Positions 1 through 9,656 of a DNA stretch of 64,000 bases are shown one piece after another. The position numbers were made by a program, and so were the translations under genes. How positions within the stretch are numbered: the stretch's first letter is position 1; each line of letters starts with the position of its first letter. The DNA comes from Vibrio tritonius (lineage in GTDB: Bacteria > Pseudomonadota > Gammaproteobacteria > Enterobacterales > Vibrionaceae): NCBI RefSeq assembly GCF_001547935.1, contig NZ_AP014636.1:1674001-1738000 (forward strand), given 5' to 3'. The notes beneath the pieces were generated by a model. It did no database searches. It saw only the letters and a program-made list of their open reading frames with translations, and was not told the origin of the DNA.

Positions 1-2304
1 CTCCATGCGAGCGAGCAATGCAGGTTTAAAGAACGCCGCTAATTCTGGGTAAAGCGCATCATCTAGTTCAGACAGATTGTCTGAGTAATCAACGATGGTT
101 TGGAAACCAAGGTTTGAAGTCAGGAAGAAAACAATGTTTTGGCAATCAATCTTACGACCTTCACCATCACACAGCTCACCTTTATCAAATGCTTGATAGA
201 AGATGTTAAGCACTTCTGGATGCGCTTTTTCAACTTCATCAAGAAGAACCACTGAATATGGCATCTTGCGAATCGCTTCCGTTAGCACACCACCTTCACC
301 GTAACCCACGTAACCTGGAGGCGAACCAATTAGGCGTGAAACCGTGTGTTTCTCTTGATACTCCGACATATTAATCGTTGTTAAGAATTGCTGGCCGCCG
401 TATAACTGCTCAGCAAGCTGAACAACCGTTTCTGTTTTACCCACACCACTTGGACCAACAAGCAAGAAAGCACCTTTTGGACGACCAGGACGACGCAAAT
501 CAGCGCGAGCCGTTAACAGGTGGCGATGCACACGTTCAATCGCGGTATCTTGACCTTTGATTGCTTTACCTAGGATCTCGGTTAGATGGGTAATTTTGTG
601 CAGTTCGTCCGTGTTCATTTGATCGACTGGTACACCAGTCCAATCGGCAATGACCTCTGCAATTTGATCGGCGCCAACTTGTGGACACATCAAACGATCA
701 TCATGCGGAATCGCATTTAATTCAGCGAATTTGCTCTGCAAGTCAGTACGAAGTTCAGCCAAGTGATCTTGGTCTTGATCTTCTGCATCCACAGCTTCCA
801 TCAATTCCACTCGCAGAGCGACAATGGATTCAACCAGTTCTTTCTGTGATTGCCATTTTGCGCTTAACGTCTCTTTTTCTACTTCATCCAGTTGCTCCTG
901 CTCACGCAGTTGCGCAAGACGATCTTCATCGATCTCTTGACCAAGATAGATAGCACGCTCAAGCATCTTGATCTCTAATTGACGCTGATGACATTCAGTT
1001 TCAAGCAAAGCGATACGACTTGGCGGCGTTGTCATATTAATGGCGATACGAGCACAAGCAGTATCTAACACATCAATGGCTTTATCTGGCAGTTGACGAC
1101 CTGAAATATAACGAGCAGAAAGTTCTGCTGCCGCTTTCAAAGCATCATCAGTAATTAATACGTTGTGTGCCTTTTCATACACACCATTCAAACCACGCAA
1201 AATATCGACAGCTTGAGTAATAGAAGGCTCTTCCAATTTCACCAGTTGGAAACGACGAGTTAACGCAGGATCTTTTTCAAAATACTTTTTGTATTCTTTC
1301 CAAGTGGTCGCCGCAATCGTACTTAATTCACCACGAGCGAGGGCAGGTTTTAGCAAGTTGGCTGCATCACTGCCCCCTTCTTGGTTACCAGAACCAATAA
1401 GGGTATGTGCTTCATCGATAAACAGAATGATTGGGTGTGGTGCGTGTTTAATCGCATCAATCACGCCTTTCAGGCGTTTTTCAAATTCACCTTTTACTGA
1501 TGCACCCGCTTGTAGTAAGCCTAGATCTAGAGAATAAAGTTCAATTTTTGCTAATTGAGTAGGTACTTGACCAGCTACGACGCGCAGTGCCAAACCTTCA
1601 ATCATGGCACTTTTACCCACGCCAGCATCACCAACCACAATCGGGTTATTTTTACGGCGACGACACAGGATGTCGATCATGAGATTCAGCTCATTCTCAC
1701 GACACAATACTGGGTCAAGTTCGCCATTACGCGCTTGTTCGGTAACGTTGGTGCAGTATTTAGCTAAAGGTGAAGAATCGGAATTTAGCGCTGCTTTACT
1801 TGCCGCAGCGGGTGTTGATTTTTCAACCGCGCTTTCTGCAGAATCTGCCAAAATAGTGGTGAAATGTTTCTTCAAACTTTCGCGATTAATGCCATCAAAC
1901 AGTTTAATCAGTTTCAAAGGCAAATAGCGGTCAGCACGTGTGATTGCCGCTAAAAAAACCGCACCAGAACGCAATTCGTTTTGATCCAATTCAGTCGTTG
2001 AAAGTAACCATGCTTCTTGCAGAACTTCCACTAATAGCGGAGAAAACGCCGGATAAGAATCTAAAGATTGTTCACGGGCATAACTGGACGCAAGGGCTTG
2101 TTTTACGGCGTCTAGCTCAATATTCGCTTGTTTAAGTACAATGCGAACATCAGACAATGGGTTATCTGTCAGGACATCAAGATAGTGCTCTAGGGTGACT
2201 TCTGGATGCTGACGCTCAATGCACAGTGAAGCAGCTTGCTCTAAAGCCAGCTTACTTTGCGCATTCAACTTTGCGATAAGAGTGGGTAATTCAATACGGA
2301 TCAC
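1..2304 (-). CDS. tssH: T6SS ATPase TssH/ClpV (partial, C-terminus beyond window)
   Basis: ClpB-type AAA+ ATPase that disassembles and recycles the contracted TssB/TssC sheath in the cytoplasm. 768 codons are present; the family is about 870 aa, so roughly the last 100 residues are missing at base 1. Reading the minus strand gives an N-terminal Clp_N-like helical region, a D1 Walker A (GDAGVGKS, about residue 226), an M-domain coiled coil, and a D2 Walker A (GPSGVGKT, about residue 618) followed by a LLDEVEKAH Walker B and the sensor LTSNLG. I chose the GTG at 2304 (product starts MIRIELPTL) because an AGGTGG Shine-Dalgarno lies just upstream; another GTG at 2313 is possible. It follows tssL after 28 nt as the last visible gene of the T6SS operon. 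Confidence 0.97.
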   Translation of the reverse strand, partial: MIRIELPTLIAKLNAQSKLALEQAASLCIERQHPEVTLEHYLDVLTDNPLSDVRIVLKQANIELDAVKQALASSYAREQSLDSYPAFSPLLVEVLQEAWLLSTTELDQNELRSGAVFLAAITRADRYLPLKLIKLFDGINRESLKKHFTTILADSAESAVEKSTPAAASKAALNSDSSPLAKYCTNVTEQARNGELDPVLCRENELNLMIDILCRRRKNNPIVVGDAGVGKSAMIEGLALRVVAGQVPTQLAKIELYSLDLGLLQAGASVKGEFEKRLKGVIDAIKHAPHPIILFIDEAHTLIGSGNQEGGSDAANLLKPALARGELSTIAATTWKEYKKYFEKDPALTRRFQLVKLEEPSITQAVDILRGLNGVYEKAHNVLITDDALKAAAELSARYISGRQLPDKAIDVLDTACARIAINMTTPPSRIALLETECHQRQLEIKMLERAIYLGQEIDEDRLAQLREQEQLDEVEKETLSAKWQSQKELVESIVALRVELMEAVDAEDQDQDHLAELRTDLQSKFAELNAIPHDDRLMCPQVGADQIAEVIADWTGVPVDQMNTDELHKITHLTEILGKAIKGQDTAIERVHRHLLTARADLRRPGRPKGAFLLVGPSGVGKTETVVQLAEQLYGGQQFLTTINMSEYQEKHTVSRLIGSPPGYVGYGEGGVLTEAIRKMPYSVVLLDEVEKAHPEVLNIFYQAFDKGELCDGEGRKIDCQNIVFFLTSNLGFQTIVDYSDNLSELDDALYPELAAFFKPALLARME

Positions 2305-2332
2305 GACGACCACCTAGCCTGTTAAATTGTAG

Positions 2333-3106
2333 TTAAAGTATTTGATTTAATTGATTTAGTACGTCACTGGTTTTTTCATGAAGTAGGTATGTATAGCCAA
2401 TAAATACCCCAATCCACAAAACAACAAATCCAGCAAACACTGACCATATTGGTAACTGAGTGCTTAACTTATATTTAGATTGCACTACATGGTCAGTTGC
2501 ACTGGTTAGCGCTTCGAGCGGTTTCTCTTCTAAGCCATTGAGCATCTCGTGCAAACGAGCAATGACACGTTCGCGTTCAACGTGTCCACCCTCAATCACA
2601 CGGTATTTGCCCTCAAAACCTAACACTAAGCAGTGGTAGATAAATTCTAAAAGGAGCTGATAACGGAGTGGGTCATCTTCTAAACGGCCTAAGATAGTAA
2701 ACACTTTTTCGCCACCCCACGTTTCATTATGGAAACGAGAAAGCATTGAGTGTTCAGCCCATACACTAGAAGAACCCCATTCAGTTCCCATCACCGCTTC
2801 ATCTAAAAAAGCACACAAAATGTAGCGGTACGCCATCAAAATCGCATGTTCAAAACCTTGCTCGGAAAGCTCGATTTCGATGGCCTTAATTTCTTCAATT
2901 GTTTGTTGATAGATTTGTTCGATATTGTCGCAATCACTTAACGAACGAACACGTAATGACAAACCAAAAAGCGGTGTTGCCGCATCAATCAAAATATTTG
3001 GGTTATCACCACGCAACTGAAACCAGTAATCTTGGTCATAGTTAATCTGTTCAACATCATCAAACAGTAAGTTACTGTATTGTTGTTCTTTTTTTCCTAA
3101 AGCCAT
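2333..3106 (-). CDS. tssL: T6SS inner-membrane protein TssL (IcmH/DotU family)
   Basis: Component of the T6SS membrane complex (TssJ-TssL-TssM) that anchors the baseplate. 257 aa: a large cytoplasmic DotU domain (about residues 20-210, with the typical ILCAFLDEAV segment) and one C-terminal transmembrane helix (about 220-241), leaving a short periplasmic tail. There is no C-terminal peptidoglycan-binding OmpA domain, so it is the short form of TssL. It starts 2 nt after tssK ends, so translation is probably coupled. In V. cholerae the equivalent is VasF, in the same gene order. Confidence 0.96.
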   Translation of the reverse strand: MALGKKEQQYSNLLFDDVEQINYDQDYWFQLRGDNPNILIDAATPLFGLSLRVRSLSDCDNIEQIYQQTIEEIKAIEIELSEQGFEHAILMAYRYILCAFLDEAVMGTEWGSSSVWAEHSMLSRFHNETWGGEKVFTILGRLEDDPLRYQLLLEFIYHCLVLGFEGKYRVIEGGHVERERVIARLHEMLNGLEEKPLEALTSATDHVVQSKYKLSTQLPIWSVFAGFVVLWIGVFIGYTYLLHEKTSDVLNQLNQIL

Positions 3107-3108
3107 GG

Positions 3109-4443
3109 TTAACTCCTAATCGCCCAGAATTGCAGATCCAAATCTTCAAATGCCGCTGCCACATGGAATGCAAAACCACTTGAGTTAGTGATCATTTCCC
3201 ATGCAGGACTAGTTTTATCCAGCTGGTAATAGGTGTAGCCAGCGTGATATGGCAATTGACGAGGTGCAACAGGTAACGAAATTAATGGAATACCTGGTAG
3301 CTGAAGCGAGATAAGCTCGCGAATTTTTTCCACAGAAGAAACTTTGGTTTGCTGTGTAAACAAACGACGCAATTCGTCTAATGGCATACGAGCCTTCACT
3401 GCAATGATGAATTCTGCTGAACTCATCAATTGCGGGTCGTGTACCGGTGCTACCATCAAACCGTACTTACGTTTATCCAACTGAATTGAAACCGCGCGAG
3501 GTTCAAGTACCACACTCAAGCTTTGACGTAAGTTGCGAATCAGCGGACTAAAAGAGAGTCCAGGCATATCGTGGTTATAACTTGGGAGCGATGGTGGTAA
3601 ACGGCTTTCATGGGTGAACGTCGCAAGCTCACCACACACTGCTGAGAGACACTCAAATAGGCGCTCAGGGTGCAAACTACGCAGCTCAGCCAAATGCTGC
3701 ATTTGAGGTTGTAAGCGGTTAAGCGCTTGAAGCAACATAAAGTCAGACACATCCGCAACACCGCCTTGCGATGGAGCTGCGATGCGTTGAGCAATGTTTT
3801 TTGCACGCTCGCGCATAAGACCAGACATCTCGTTAATAAAACGATGCAATCCCGATAACCCCACAACGTTGTAGTGGCAAGGGATAAAGTCTTGGTCAAG
3901 CACCACACTACCATCAGGGCGTTTTTCTAGAATGCGAGCAATGGCAATCGATGCATACGCACTGCGATCTTCTTTCTCTAACATCAGTTGCATTCTGACA
4001 GGAGAAACATCAATCGTAGTGGTATCGCCTTGAACGCTATGCACATCACGTACTTCCATACGACGGCTCACATAACGACCAGTACCCTTTTCTTCAGGCC
4101 AGTTCACTTCCATCAACGACTCACTACGAAGTGGCACGGCTAGATAGATAAGTTGATTGGCTAACGATGCATCTTCAATCTCTAATGCATCTGGCATCGC
4201 ATCTTCTTGAGGAATACGAAATGCGGTACCGTCGGGCATGATACCAACAGCACGCTCAATCGCGATTCGACCAAAAGATAGGTATTCAGGGTTTAATGAC
4301 AACTCTGAGATGCCATAAAGGTAGCGGCTGGCAGCACTGATGCGTTCATCGATATAATATTCGGTAAAACGCTGTTGCTGTTGAAAATGCTGAGGCTTGA
4401 TAAACAGCCCCTCATTCCAGATCACTCGGTTACGTGCAAACAT
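3109..4443 (-). CDS. tssK: T6SS baseplate protein TssK
   Basis: Trimeric baseplate subunit that connects the baseplate wedges to the membrane complex through TssL. 444 aa, the usual family length, beginning with the family signature (VIWNEGLFIKPQHFQQQ) and continuing through the N-terminal shell domain and the C-terminal region with YTYYQLDK near the end. Genes on either side are tssJ (6 nt upstream) and tssL (2 nt downstream). Equivalent to V. cholerae VasE. Confidence 0.97.
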   Translation of the reverse strand: MFARNRVIWNEGLFIKPQHFQQQQRFTEYYIDERISAASRYLYGISELSLNPEYLSFGRIAIERAVGIMPDGTAFRIPQEDAMPDALEIEDASLANQLIYLAVPLRSESLMEVNWPEEKGTGRYVSRRMEVRDVHSVQGDTTTIDVSPVRMQLMLEKEDRSAYASIAIARILEKRPDGSVVLDQDFIPCHYNVVGLSGLHRFINEMSGLMRERAKNIAQRIAAPSQGGVADVSDFMLLQALNRLQPQMQHLAELRSLHPERLFECLSAVCGELATFTHESRLPPSLPSYNHDMPGLSFSPLIRNLRQSLSVVLEPRAVSIQLDKRKYGLMVAPVHDPQLMSSAEFIIAVKARMPLDELRRLFTQQTKVSSVEKIRELISLQLPGIPLISLPVAPRQLPYHAGYTYYQLDKTSPAWEMITNSSGFAFHVAAAFEDLDLQFWAIRS

Positions 4444-4449
4444 GGTCTA

Positions 4450-4953
4450 TCACTCCACCCGTTCTAACTTGACGTTATAATCTTTAAATAACATCAACAT
4501 GTGATATTCACGGCCAACAGTGAGAACTTTCACTGCTTTTTTCCATTCACTTAACTCAGGGTCGGCAAAATGAGCCATAACACCGATATAATGCGTGTCT
4601 TTGTTGATCTCAAAACCATTCACAAACTTGAACTGCCCAGGCATCAATACGTAGTCGTAACTTTTCACGAAGTTACTGCGTAGTGCCTTTTTGTAGTCTG
4701 TTTTCAGTTGGTCATAGTCAGCAGACATAAACATAGAATCGTCTTGTAACTCAAAGACCTGAATTTCAATCGGTGAGGCTTCACCCCAAATATTTGGGTT
4801 AACCCCTTCATCGGCAACTAGGCTAAGTGTGACCTTAGTTGGCTGTTTCGCTGGGTTGTAGGCGTCTTCTGCATCACTCCCTTCAGAAGAACCACTGCTA
4901 CTACAAGCAGTTAACAAGATAAGCGGAAACAGCAATAACAGCAGTTTCTTCAC
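4450..4953 (-). CDS. tssJ: T6SS outer-membrane lipoprotein TssJ
   Basis: Outer-membrane lipoprotein that nucleates the T6SS membrane complex by binding periplasmic TssM. 167 aa with a lipoprotein signal (MKKLLLLLFPLILLTAC), lipobox LTAC with Cys17, then a Ser-rich linker and a transthyretin-like beta-sandwich (about 35-165, T6SS-SciN family). The residues after the Cys are Ser, not Asp, consistent with sorting to the outer membrane. Separated from tagH by 2 nt. Equivalent to VasD. Confidence 0.95.
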   Translation of the reverse strand: MKKLLLLLFPLILLTACSSSGSSEGSDAEDAYNPAKQPTKVTLSLVADEGVNPNIWGEASPIEIQVFELQDDSMFMSADYDQLKTDYKKALRSNFVKSYDYVLMPGQFKFVNGFEINKDTHYIGVMAHFADPELSEWKKAVKVLTVGREYHMLMLFKDYNVKLERVE

Positions 4954-4955
4954 TT

Positions 4956-6458
4956 TTACAGCTCCAGTTGTTTCTCACGGATTTTCTTGTCGTAAGCTTG
5001 CTCAAAAATTTCCCAGAACAGTTTTTCAAAACCGCGCTGACGGTTTGAAGTCAGTTCTTGATAGTAGCTGCAGTACATATCCCAAGCCCAAGCTTGATCG
5101 GATGTATGTTGAGAATCGGTATTTCTTCTGTAATGCTGGAAACGACGCATCAGTACTTGTGGCGAAAAAGCAGCCAGAATTTGGCTAAGCGCTTCTGAAG
5201 TGGCATGTTGCATTGCATCGTTATGGTCACGCACATTCTTCAAGCTTTCTTCAATCGCTGCTGGTGCTGATAAATGCACCATGCTTTTGTCTGAATCATA
5301 CATAGTACGTACAGTTTCTTCGTAAGAAAGCCCCAAACGCAGTGGGTTATCTTCTATCGGTTGAAGATTGCGGTTTAACGTACCAAAACGGCCTTCGCTC
5401 ACCTGTTGGTGAAGGTCAAGTAAACCTTTCACACAAGCTTGCAGAGACTGACCTAGCTCTTCAGATAGAAGGTGCATACGGTTCATGTCGTGCTCATCGC
5501 TTAAGTCAACACCTAAGCCTTGTAGCATTGGACCCGTTAATAGGTGTTGACCACCAGAAACTGGACGTTCTGCTGGGGTGTGATGCTGTTCGATATGATC
5601 AGGATTGATGCTTTTCGCAACTTCTTCTTCGAGTAAATCCAATACTTTGTCATCCATTGGTGAGCCCTCTGATACGTTGTTAATTGTTGTGTCGTTATTA
5701 TGTGTGTAAGCCGAGTTAGGTTGTGGGCGTTCTGCAACTTGAACGCTAGCCACTGCATCCTCTTGTTGAGGCGCCGATTTTTTCCACAAACCAAACCCCA
5801 AGATTCGTTTCAAACTAATTGAAGATGTCATTTCGTAATCACTGTCAGCCTGAGGTGTGTAACTTAATTCATTAAGAACCAGATTATCCTCAGGCACTAA
5901 TGACTCTGATTCTTCATTATGTTCAACCTTCGGTGCATCGATCAGCGACTCTTCTTCATCATCGTTGGTTTGCAATGCATCTAATGCAAGCAATGGATCT
6001 GCATCTATTTTTTGCTCATCCACTGATACTTCATTTTCATCAAATGGCGCATCGGCTAGTAAATCGATCTCATCGGAACTGAACATAGTATCCAGTGAAC
6101 CGTTGGTCGGATCTTCTGCGACCGCACCACGAAGCACGCGAACTTGATACGGTCCAACCGTCACTTCGTCTTTATGTTCTAATTTGGCCAGTTTGTTTAA
6201 ACCCAGTGGCATATGCGATCCATTAACATAAGTCGCACCACAACGGTCTTTTAAACAAAAAGCGCCATCGACCATTAAGATTTCACAATGAACAGGATGT
6301 ACCTGACCTTGATTATCTTTTAAACGCCAAGTGGCAAAGCTGTCTGAGCCAATCGTGCCACCCGTTTGAGTCCAAGTTGACTGCGCGGAAAGCCCTGATT
6401 CCAATAACTGTACGTTGGTCACTAATAGAGTGAGTGAAGGCTGTGCTGCTTGGTTCAT
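4956..6458 (-). CDS. tagH: T6SS-associated FHA-domain protein (TagH/VasC)
   Basis: 500 aa. An N-terminal FHA phosphothreonine-binding domain (about 30-110: GGTIG, an HCE motif, and VNG) is followed by a long acidic low-complexity linker (about 120-300) and a conserved C-terminal T6SS FHA domain (about 320-495) ending in a Lys/Arg-rich helix. FHA proteins of this type take part in post-translational control of T6SS in other bacteria. No PpkA kinase or PppA phosphatase gene is present in the visible part of the cluster, so a threonine-phosphorylation role here is not shown. Position between tssG and tssJ matches V. cholerae vasC. Confidence 0.93.
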   Translation of the reverse strand: MNQAAQPSLTLLVTNVQLLESGLSAQSTWTQTGGTIGSDSFATWRLKDNQGQVHPVHCEILMVDGAFCLKDRCGATYVNGSHMPLGLNKLAKLEHKDEVTVGPYQVRVLRGAVAEDPTNGSLDTMFSSDEIDLLADAPFDENEVSVDEQKIDADPLLALDALQTNDDEEESLIDAPKVEHNEESESLVPEDNLVLNELSYTPQADSDYEMTSSISLKRILGFGLWKKSAPQQEDAVASVQVAERPQPNSAYTHNNDTTINNVSEGSPMDDKVLDLLEEEVAKSINPDHIEQHHTPAERPVSGGQHLLTGPMLQGLGVDLSDEHDMNRMHLLSEELGQSLQACVKGLLDLHQQVSEGRFGTLNRNLQPIEDNPLRLGLSYEETVRTMYDSDKSMVHLSAPAAIEESLKNVRDHNDAMQHATSEALSQILAAFSPQVLMRRFQHYRRNTDSQHTSDQAWAWDMYCSYYQELTSNRQRGFEKLFWEIFEQAYDKKIREKQLEL

Positions 6459-6460
6459 TG

Positions 6461-7477
6461 TTATTGCCTCACCTGAATTAATACGTGTTGATCTTGAACG
6501 TTATCACCGAGGAAAGATGTCCAACCCAATGCGATACCTTTATCAGCGCCAAGTTCTAATTTTGGTGCCTCATCCTCAGCCATCGTCAGTTCAAGGTCAT
6601 AAGCCATTTGTTCACGCAAAATCACTTCAACCAATTTACATAATGGCTGATATTCTTTGCCTGAAGGAAGAAAGTCCGCAAAGCGGTCTCTCGTTAATTT
6701 ATTGATACATATGGTAAATTTACCATTACAATCCACAACAGTTTCACCAATCACAGTGTCCATACCGAGTTGTGCATTCTGCAAACCCAAAGCGCATTGT
6801 TGTTCTTTGCCAATAGCCACTTTGCGTCTCACCCACTGTCGAATTTCAACTTCTGGTAAATCAAAACAGTGTGCGATAATCCCAGCAACCACTTGAGGCG
6901 AACGACTACGTCCTGCCAAAGTTCCTGAGTAAGCCAACATCTTGCACCAGTTAATTGGTGCGTCTCCCCGCAAGTTCGGATCGCCTAAGCCAACCAAAGC
7001 AAACAGCTGAGATGAAAAATCGTCTTGTGCATCAGGCTGAAAACGAACGTAATAACGATATTTACGCCAAACTCGATACACTAAGTTGATTAACCGGTTA
7101 TTGAAAAAATCAAAAAACGGTTGTTTGTAACCACCTGGATCTTCTGTCGCTAACTGCTCAGTTATAAAACCAGGTAACGGTGATTGCGCCCCTGACAAAC
7201 CAAAGAAGTTGGTGAGCATAATCATTCGTTCATCGGTTCTCTCATCCAACGACATCACATCAGATGGAGAAAATCCTAGACTCGGATTGGCACTAAACAC
7301 CAAACGGCATTGACGCTCCCATTCCTCATCTTCGGGATTGAATTCGTTCACTTTTTGCAGCAATTCAACCAATTGGTAGAAGTTGTACGAACGCACGTTG
7401 TCGGGCAAATGCGGCTGGGGCATCTGCTCATCAGCAAGCGTTAGATCAACGGCTGCATTCCGCTCTGAGTTCCCCAT
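6461..7477 (-). CDS. tssG: T6SS baseplate protein TssG
   Basis: Baseplate wedge subunit that forms a TssF2-TssG complex. 338 aa, normal for the family, with the VasB signature region (FFGLSGAQSPLPGF) at about residues 91-105. The start codon lies inside tssF: the two genes overlap by 37 nt in different frames, which suggests translational coupling. Ends 2 nt before tagH. Confidence 0.96.
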   Translation of the reverse strand: MGNSERNAAVDLTLADEQMPQPHLPDNVRSYNFYQLVELLQKVNEFNPEDEEWERQCRLVFSANPSLGFSPSDVMSLDERTDERMIMLTNFFGLSGAQSPLPGFITEQLATEDPGGYKQPFFDFFNNRLINLVYRVWRKYRYYVRFQPDAQDDFSSQLFALVGLGDPNLRGDAPINWCKMLAYSGTLAGRSRSPQVVAGIIAHCFDLPEVEIRQWVRRKVAIGKEQQCALGLQNAQLGMDTVIGETVVDCNGKFTICINKLTRDRFADFLPSGKEYQPLCKLVEVILREQMAYDLELTMAEDEAPKLELGADKGIALGWTSFLGDNVQDQHVLIQVRQ

Positions 7478-9210
7478 GTATACTTCTCTTGGTTAGTAAA
7501 GTTCACGATAATCAATTCGTGGAACGAATTGATGCTCGCATATAAAGCAAAAAAGTGACTTAACACCGTACCAAACAGGTATAAATCCCCCTCTGAACCA
7601 AACTTGGTTTGATCAACATACAAGGTGGATTGCAAGCCACGAACCGGTAAGCCACGCAAGATTTTATCTACTGGCTTCGATTCAATATTCAGGATGCCTT
7701 CAAGACGTTGACGACCAATGCGTTCTGCTTGTCTGTCAACCAAAGCACGGAAGTCATAAGCGCGTAACACACTGCTCAACGCATCTTTAGAGAGCAAAGA
7801 GAGATAGTTAAGTGATAAATTGGAAATCAATGTCCACAACAAGCTGCCATCCAACACTGGACGAAGCGACTGTGTTGGTACAGAAATATTACGGAATGTT
7901 GCATAAGGTGGAGACGTGTCAGTTGGTTCGCAAATGTCACCAACACCAAGTTCTGAAGGCAGTAAACGGTTAGTACAAGTCAACTTTATTGATACTGCTT
8001 CATCAACTCCCGTTGATACCGTTTCATCACTGCGCACAAAAGAGATGAATGAATCAAAACCATCACCACGGATGCTATCTTTGGTACGAGAGCGGTAGTA
8101 CAAAGCTTTGCGATTGCGCGCACGCTCTACTTCGTGTTGGAAGGTTTCGAATGCGGAATAAACACGTTTTTCACCACGGACTCGACGACCTGATTGCATA
8201 GAATCTTGCCAGCCCGTTACGCTGTCGATACTAAAGACTTCGTAATGAGCAGGATAACGACTTGAGGGAATCACTCGGTATTCTGTTTTTTTGCCATTAA
8301 GATCAATTGGATCCGCATCATGCTCAAACAGATTAATGATAGGTGTGCAGTACAATTGAAAATTGTCATTACGAACGCGAACATCAGTGGGCAACGTTTT
8401 TGAGAAGTAGATTTTTAGGGTAAATTCACCACTAACCTGCTTCGGTAACGCCTGATTAAGCCCTTTAATGTCCACAAAATGAAATGCTTCAGGGAAAGAA
8501 AGATATTCCTGAAGGATTCGGTAACCTTCATAGACGTTCTTTGGGTAAGGTAGCAGCGCTTGCTCACTATCAAACCCCACTGTTGCAAACGCATTACGCG
8601 GCAAAGCGAACTCTACTCCATTCACTTCAACCGTCATTTTACCCAGATAATGATTTAGCCAAAGGTACAGCATTTGCGAGCTGTATTTATCCCCACCTAG
8701 GTAAAAACGCAAAGTATCTAATTTCGCTTCACCAGCACTAATATCACCATTAATGCACATATCTAGGCTAAGAATGGTGGATTCACGCGAGTGTTCCGCA
8801 CTGACATTCAAACAGCGAAGCGGGTATAGCTCAACATCGCGACACGTACGAAAATGACACTTGGTGCCAAAAACAGGTTTGCTGTCTAACTGAGTGCCAC
8901 GGGCAACAGTCTGCTTTTCGCTAACACTTTTATCCGGATCAAAAGCAACGATACTCATGCTCGGTACTGGACGAAGGTAATTCGGCCAAAGCATATTAAT
9001 CATCGAATGAGTAAGTTCAGGGAACTCATCTTCTACCTTTTCTCGCAGACGCGCGGTCAAGAATGCGAAACCTTCTAGCAGGCGTTCCACATCTGGATCG
9101 GTATTGCGGCCATGAAGAAAACGAGCTAATTGAGGGTGAATTTCCGTAAATTCTTTCCCTTGCTCCTTCAAAAAGGCGAGTTCTTCTCTGAAATACTTAT
9201 CTTGAGTCAT
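7441..9210 (-). CDS. tssF: T6SS baseplate protein TssF
   Basis: Largest baseplate wedge subunit. 589 aa, starting MTQDKYFREELAFLKEQGKE, with the family hallmarks HPQLARFLHG and DPDVERLLEGFAFLTARLREK in the first 70 residues, and GTVLSHFFALYASINSFHEL near the C-terminus, all typical of VasA/ImpG. Six nt separate it from tssE; its 3' end overlaps tssG. Confidence 0.97.
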   Translation of the reverse strand: MTQDKYFREELAFLKEQGKEFTEIHPQLARFLHGRNTDPDVERLLEGFAFLTARLREKVEDEFPELTHSMINMLWPNYLRPVPSMSIVAFDPDKSVSEKQTVARGTQLDSKPVFGTKCHFRTCRDVELYPLRCLNVSAEHSRESTILSLDMCINGDISAGEAKLDTLRFYLGGDKYSSQMLYLWLNHYLGKMTVEVNGVEFALPRNAFATVGFDSEQALLPYPKNVYEGYRILQEYLSFPEAFHFVDIKGLNQALPKQVSGEFTLKIYFSKTLPTDVRVRNDNFQLYCTPIINLFEHDADPIDLNGKKTEYRVIPSSRYPAHYEVFSIDSVTGWQDSMQSGRRVRGEKRVYSAFETFQHEVERARNRKALYYRSRTKDSIRGDGFDSFISFVRSDETVSTGVDEAVSIKLTCTNRLLPSELGVGDICEPTDTSPPYATFRNISVPTQSLRPVLDGSLLWTLISNLSLNYLSLLSKDALSSVLRAYDFRALVDRQAERIGRQRLEGILNIESKPVDKILRGLPVRGLQSTLYVDQTKFGSEGDLYLFGTVLSHFFALYASINSFHELIIVNFTNQEKYTWGTQSGMQPLI

Positions 9211-9216
9211 AATAAT

Positions 9217-9654
9217 TTAGAACACTCGGTACTGACGGTTTTGGTCCAAAAGCAAATTAAATTGCACTTTGTCATGTAAAGCCTCACTGTTGAGCATGGC
9301 AACAATGTGGAATCGCAATGACAACGGATCATGCTCATTACTCTCGGCTCGAACCTGGATATTGGCTAACCTTGGTTCATAAGTCTGCAAACAGTTCTGA
9401 ATTGCTAGTCTTATCCGTAATGACAAATCCATGGTTTCAAGGGTTGCATCGTTAAAATCGATTAAACCAAGTTGAGGGGAACTCTCAGCACCACCCACTC
9501 GGGTATTCAGAATATTCGATACGTTACGTTTAACTGACTCGAGCACATCCCATGCATCTGGACCTTGGGTCAGAGACATGGGTTTAGAGCCGGCTTCTAG
9601 ACGTTCAAAGAAGCCAACTCCAAATGCACTCTCTTCGGGTGCAATGTAAGTCAT
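9217..9654 (-). CDS. tssE: T6SS baseplate protein TssE (gp25-like)
   Basis: Homologue of phage T4 gp25, which starts sheath polymerisation on the baseplate. 145 aa, with the gp25 core (about 45-140): NILNTRVG, then an ESSPQLGLIDFND stretch and LRLRIRLAIQN-like helix before the C-terminal beta strands. Starts 2 nt after tssC, in the order used by V. cholerae (hsiF). Confidence 0.94.
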   Translation of the reverse strand: MTYIAPEESAFGVGFFERLEAGSKPMSLTQGPDAWDVLESVKRNVSNILNTRVGGAESSPQLGLIDFNDATLETMDLSLRIRLAIQNCLQTYEPRLANIQVRAESNEHDPLSLRFHIVAMLNSEALHDKVQFNLLLDQNRQYRVF

Positions 9655-9656
9655 GA

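Noticed and set aside
378..2135. Several plus-strand ORFs opposite tssH
   Set aside because: All are antisense shadows of the ClpV reading frame, which is continuous and motif-rich on the minus strand.
3540..3914. 124-codon minus-strand ORF inside tssK
   Set aside because: Lies in another frame of the well-supported tssK gene and has no recognisable domain or RBS.
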